Part shown: positions 62,056 through 64,000 of the stretch, in pieces | Numbering within the stretch: the first letter of the stretch is position 1 | Layout of the letters: the number at the start of each line of letters is the position of its first letter | Source of the DNA: Candidatus Melainabacteria bacterium | Lineage (GTDB): Bacteria > Cyanobacteriota > Vampirovibrionia > Obscuribacterales > Obscuribacteraceae | Length of the DNA: 64,000 nt | Direction: 5' to 3' | Assembly: GCA_003153555.1 (NCBI GenBank) | Contig: PLZS01000164.1 | Span: 1 to 64,000 of the forward strand | The notes under the pieces: generated by a model | Seen by the model: the letters and a program-made list of their open reading frames with translations, nothing else | What the model was told of the DNA's origin: nothing | Database searches by the model: none | Translations under genes and position numbers: made by a program

Positions 62056-62379
62056 CTATGCTTCTTCTATTGTGCACAAAAGCGGATATCCTTCCGATTG
62101 AGCCAATTGAATGACTTTGTTGCTTTTCGCTTCGGCAACCTCATGCGTGTAAACGCCTGCTATACCTATGCCGGAGTTGTGAACCGCCAACATTATCTTG
62201 AAAGCATCGGCGAAACTCTTATGGAATATGGATTGCAATATGAAAACGACAAATTCCTGCGACGTGTAATCGTCATTATGCAAAAGCACCTTGAACATGG
62301 GCGGTTTTTCAACTTTTGGCTTACTTTCGGTAAGCACACCCTCTTCGTGCTCTTGGTCCTCTTTCACCCAGTTTGGCAA
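62056..62379 (-). CDS. clpS: ATP-dependent Clp protease adaptor ClpS
   Basis: ClpS (107 residues) delivers N-degron substrates to ClpA. The core PMFKVLLHNDDYTSQEFVVF contains the N-end recognition motif (NDD and Tyr), followed by VHNSGIGIAGVYTHEVAEAK with the conserved His. The first 27 residues are charged, as usual. The start codon is a TTG (62379) with GGGGA about seven bases upstream. It is directly upstream of clpA, a common pair. Confidence 0.94.
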   Translation of the reverse strand: MPNWVKEDQEHEEGVLTESKPKVEKPPMFKVLLHNDDYTSQEFVVFILQSIFHKSFADAFKIMLAVHNSGIGIAGVYTHEVAEAKSNKVIQLAQSEGYPLLCTIEEA

Positions 62380-62466
62380 TCCCCGATCCCCGTAATCTTT
62401 CCGTCTTGAGTCCGCTTTGGACCTTCTATTTCTGTCTATAACATATTATGCTTGGGAATTACGAGA

Positions 62467-62538
62467 AAAATCCCTCGCCATCTACATAAGTAACGTCTTG
62501 GCAATCGCCATTTACTTAGTCTTTGAGCAAGGGATTTT
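62467..62538. terminator. Nested hairpin, probable terminator of the RHS-like gene
   Basis: Three nested inverted repeats share one axis: AAAATCCCT/AGGGATTTT (62467-62475 and 62530-62538), TAAGTAA/TTACTTA (62487-62493 and 62512-62518) and TGGC/GCCA (62499-62502 and 62507-62510). On the minus strand the outer stem is followed by a T-run. It lies between the RHS-like gene end and clpS. Confidence 0.65.
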
Positions 62539-62561
62539 ACGGTTATTTGAGGCGTGAATTG

Positions 62562-63626
62562 TTAGGGTTCGTACTTGTATTCTTGCCTTCTTTCGGCAGC
62601 AATTACATCAGCCGGTGTCTGTTTATAGTCGATCGTTCCTTTCGACCGATCAATAGTAGCTGTCCACCAAATGCCGTCGGGACCTTGATAAATATTATCG
62701 CTGTGAGTGCTGTTAACCTTATTCATTTCATAAGGAACTGAGCCCGGCTTTCTAAAGCTAATCGATTCCGGATTGCTAGCGTTGCTACCCCAAGTCAATT
62801 GGCTTACGTGTCCCCCCGGCTCTGTAACTCTCACTATATTGCCACTACCTTCGGTTCCGTTGCGGTCTACTCTACGTCCATCCGGATAAGTCGTAGTACT
62901 AAAGTCGCCCGTGGTTCTGGAGGTGGTGAGGGTTCCATCGTCTCCAAGTGTAACTTTGGAGTATGCGCCGCCTCGATTCTCTAACACGCCTTTATCGTTT
63001 TGAATGTTGTGTAAGATTCGTCCTGAGCCCGGCTCACGTGTGTAATTTTCGGTTGACCCAGTGCCGCTGTGAATGGTCGTCAGGTCTCCGATTCTCTTGA
63101 TTACGCGGCCATCAGGAGTTTGGTACTCAGTGTAGTCAGACCCGTTTCGCAGCACAGTTGTGTGATCCACTTTGGCAACAGTGAGAGGGGTTTGAATCTG
63201 GTCGCCTTCCTTGTGGCGCACCAGAACTTTCTCACCGGTTTTTGCATGGCGAACATCAAAGACCGCATCAATCTTTCCAGTGGATTCGTTGATTGTGTAT
63301 GCGTGCTGTGTTTGATCTTTAGATTTGTGATTTTTGTTGTAAATGTCATCGGTAAAAACAAGCTGCATTTTGCCATCAATTTTAAAGACTGAACTAGCAT
63401 GCAAGTGTGCGTCTAGCTCTGCCGGTTTGCCATTGTGCGCATGGTGGAGCTCTTGATCCAGCTTCTTAAAATTGAAGTGGGCAAGATTTTTCGAGACTGT
63501 CGCATCGTCACCGGTCATTTTGCCGCGAAAATCATGCAACTCCTCATGAAAGTGCGTTACAGCTTGAGGTTCAGTTTGCTTACCATGGTGGTGGACGACT
63601 TCTGTTCCTGGTTTAAACTCTGTCAT
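62562..63626 (-). CDS. His-rich protein with YD/RHS-like repeats
   Basis: A 354-residue protein. The start ATG 63626 has AAGGTGA five bases upstream. It opens with a His-rich part (VVHHHGKQTE, HFHEEL, HHAHNG) that could bind metal. The second half consists of beta-strand repeats with DGRVIKRIGDL, TYPDGRRVDRNGT and TGDFSTTTYP, resembling the YD/RHS repeats of wall or toxin proteins. No signal peptide or toxin domain is visible. Function is unknown; low sequence complexity may indicate a structural role. Confidence 0.6.
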   Translation of the reverse strand: MTEFKPGTEVVHHHGKQTEPQAVTHFHEELHDFRGKMTGDDATVSKNLAHFNFKKLDQELHHAHNGKPAELDAHLHASSVFKIDGKMQLVFTDDIYNKNHKSKDQTQHAYTINESTGKIDAVFDVRHAKTGEKVLVRHKEGDQIQTPLTVAKVDHTTVLRNGSDYTEYQTPDGRVIKRIGDLTTIHSGTGSTENYTREPGSGRILHNIQNDKGVLENRGGAYSKVTLGDDGTLTTSRTTGDFSTTTYPDGRRVDRNGTEGSGNIVRVTEPGGHVSQLTWGSNASNPESISFRKPGSVPYEMNKVNSTHSDNIYQGPDGIWWTATIDRSKGTIDYKQTPADVIAAERRQEYKYEP

Positions 63627-63754
63627 GTTGATCACCTTGTCGGAGTGCCTGCATGCAATCAACATACGATTCAGATTGGAAAGATTCGGTTCAGAAATCG
63701 GACATTTTTGGTTCAGAACGTTAAAAGTGCTTCGCTCGTCCAAATTACGCTCTC

Positions 63755-64000
63755 TTATGGAACTTCCAAGATATAGCCGACTCCATGCACTGTGCGCAGA
63801 AGCAATCCTTCTGGATCAAGTTTTTTGCGGATTCTCTTGACCGTGCTGCGCAGTGCTTCTGCAGTCGCTTCGGTGTCGCTGGGCCAGACCTTGGTCAGTA
63901 ATGCCTCCTGCGAGAATACGTGGTTTGGGTGGCGCATGAAAAACTCAAGCAGCTGAAACTCCTTGGGTAGAAGGTTGACTGGATTGCCATCCTTTTTTAC
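63755..64000 (-). CDS. OmpR/PhoB-type response regulator, C-terminal DNA-binding part
   Basis: The frame is open to the right edge, so only the C-terminal winged-helix part is present (about 81 residues). LPKEFQLLEFFMRHPNHVFS and LRSTVKRIRKKLDPEG with VHGVGYILEVP are the classic OmpR-type motifs. The receiver domain lies outside the window. It regulates transcription after phosphorylation by a histidine kinase. The target genes cannot be told. Confidence 0.9.
   Translation of the reverse strand, partial: VKKDGNPVNLLPKEFQLLEFFMRHPNHVFSQEALLTKVWPSDTEATAEALRSTVKRIRKKLDPEGLLLRTVHGVGYILEVP

Overview
The window (about 48-50% GC by eye, densely coded on both strands) comes from a free-living-type diderm bacterium. 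It carries a TolC/RND/adaptor efflux set, lipoprotein signals, signal peptidase I and a ClpA-ClpS pair. The mixture of FHA and Hanks-type kinase signalling, many small TPR/Sel1 proteins, many exported proteins of unknown function and frequent TTG/GTG starts suggests the non-photosynthetic relatives of Cyanobacteria (Vampirovibrionia/Melainabacteria, Obscuribacterales-like). That placement is an inference from style and gene content; there is no rRNA here, and I see no tRNA, CRISPR array or intact insertion sequence.

Layout. 1-7200 (+): a TolC-like protein (cut by the left edge), an RND pump, its membrane-fusion lipoprotein, a LOG-family protein and an FMN reductase. 7279-17482 (mostly -): an FHA/zinc-ribbon protein, a 700-base gene-poor gap, a DUF1573-cytochrome c fusion with DUF190 and the fluoride channel CrcB, a heparinase II/III-like protein, an APC-type transporter whose cytosolic module recurs in the next gene, and a phosphoribosyltransferase. 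17800-19952 (+): a GC-rich exported metallophosphatase and an orphan protein. 20022-32918 (-): ten contiguous genes purF-C-D-N-L-Q-M-H-E-K, which cover every step from PRPP to IMP except adenylosuccinate lyase (purB). 33121-44262: Sel1/TPR proteins, a double-domain retropepsin-like protease, an esterase, a Ser/Thr kinase, an aldo/keto reductase, small membrane proteins, a long Pro/Ser-rich membrane protein and a truncated nucleotidyltransferase remnant. 44447-49563: lepB, a cysteine-rich membrane-anchored peptide, then argR-argG-argH with two ArgR operator-like palindromes at the argR start, and a methyltransferase. 49578-58762: a thioredoxin-reductase-like flavoprotein, a serine hydrolase, a large VIT/VWA-like membrane protein, a GH130-like protein and a PhyH-like dioxygenase. 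58763-59564 holds no gene but contains a roughly 300-base array of about 23 degenerate units of 11-15 bases. 59565-64000 (-): clpA, clpS, a His-rich YD/RHS-like protein and the C-terminus of an OmpR-type response regulator cut by the right edge.

How the parts work together. The pur cluster is one long overlapping transcription unit with a separate glutaminase (PurQ), a PurSL-type long synthetase and an unusually long PurC; its leader contains short hairpins and an AT-rich palindrome. The arg operon is probably feedback-controlled by ArgR. ClpS delivers N-degron substrates to ClpA. Items that deserve a second look are the 59061-59355 repeat array, the duplicated transporter tail, the single-chain double retropepsin, the Cys-rich anchored peptide, the FHA protein with a nuclease-like tail, and the nested hairpin next to clpS. 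No complete new defence or mobile system could be supported.
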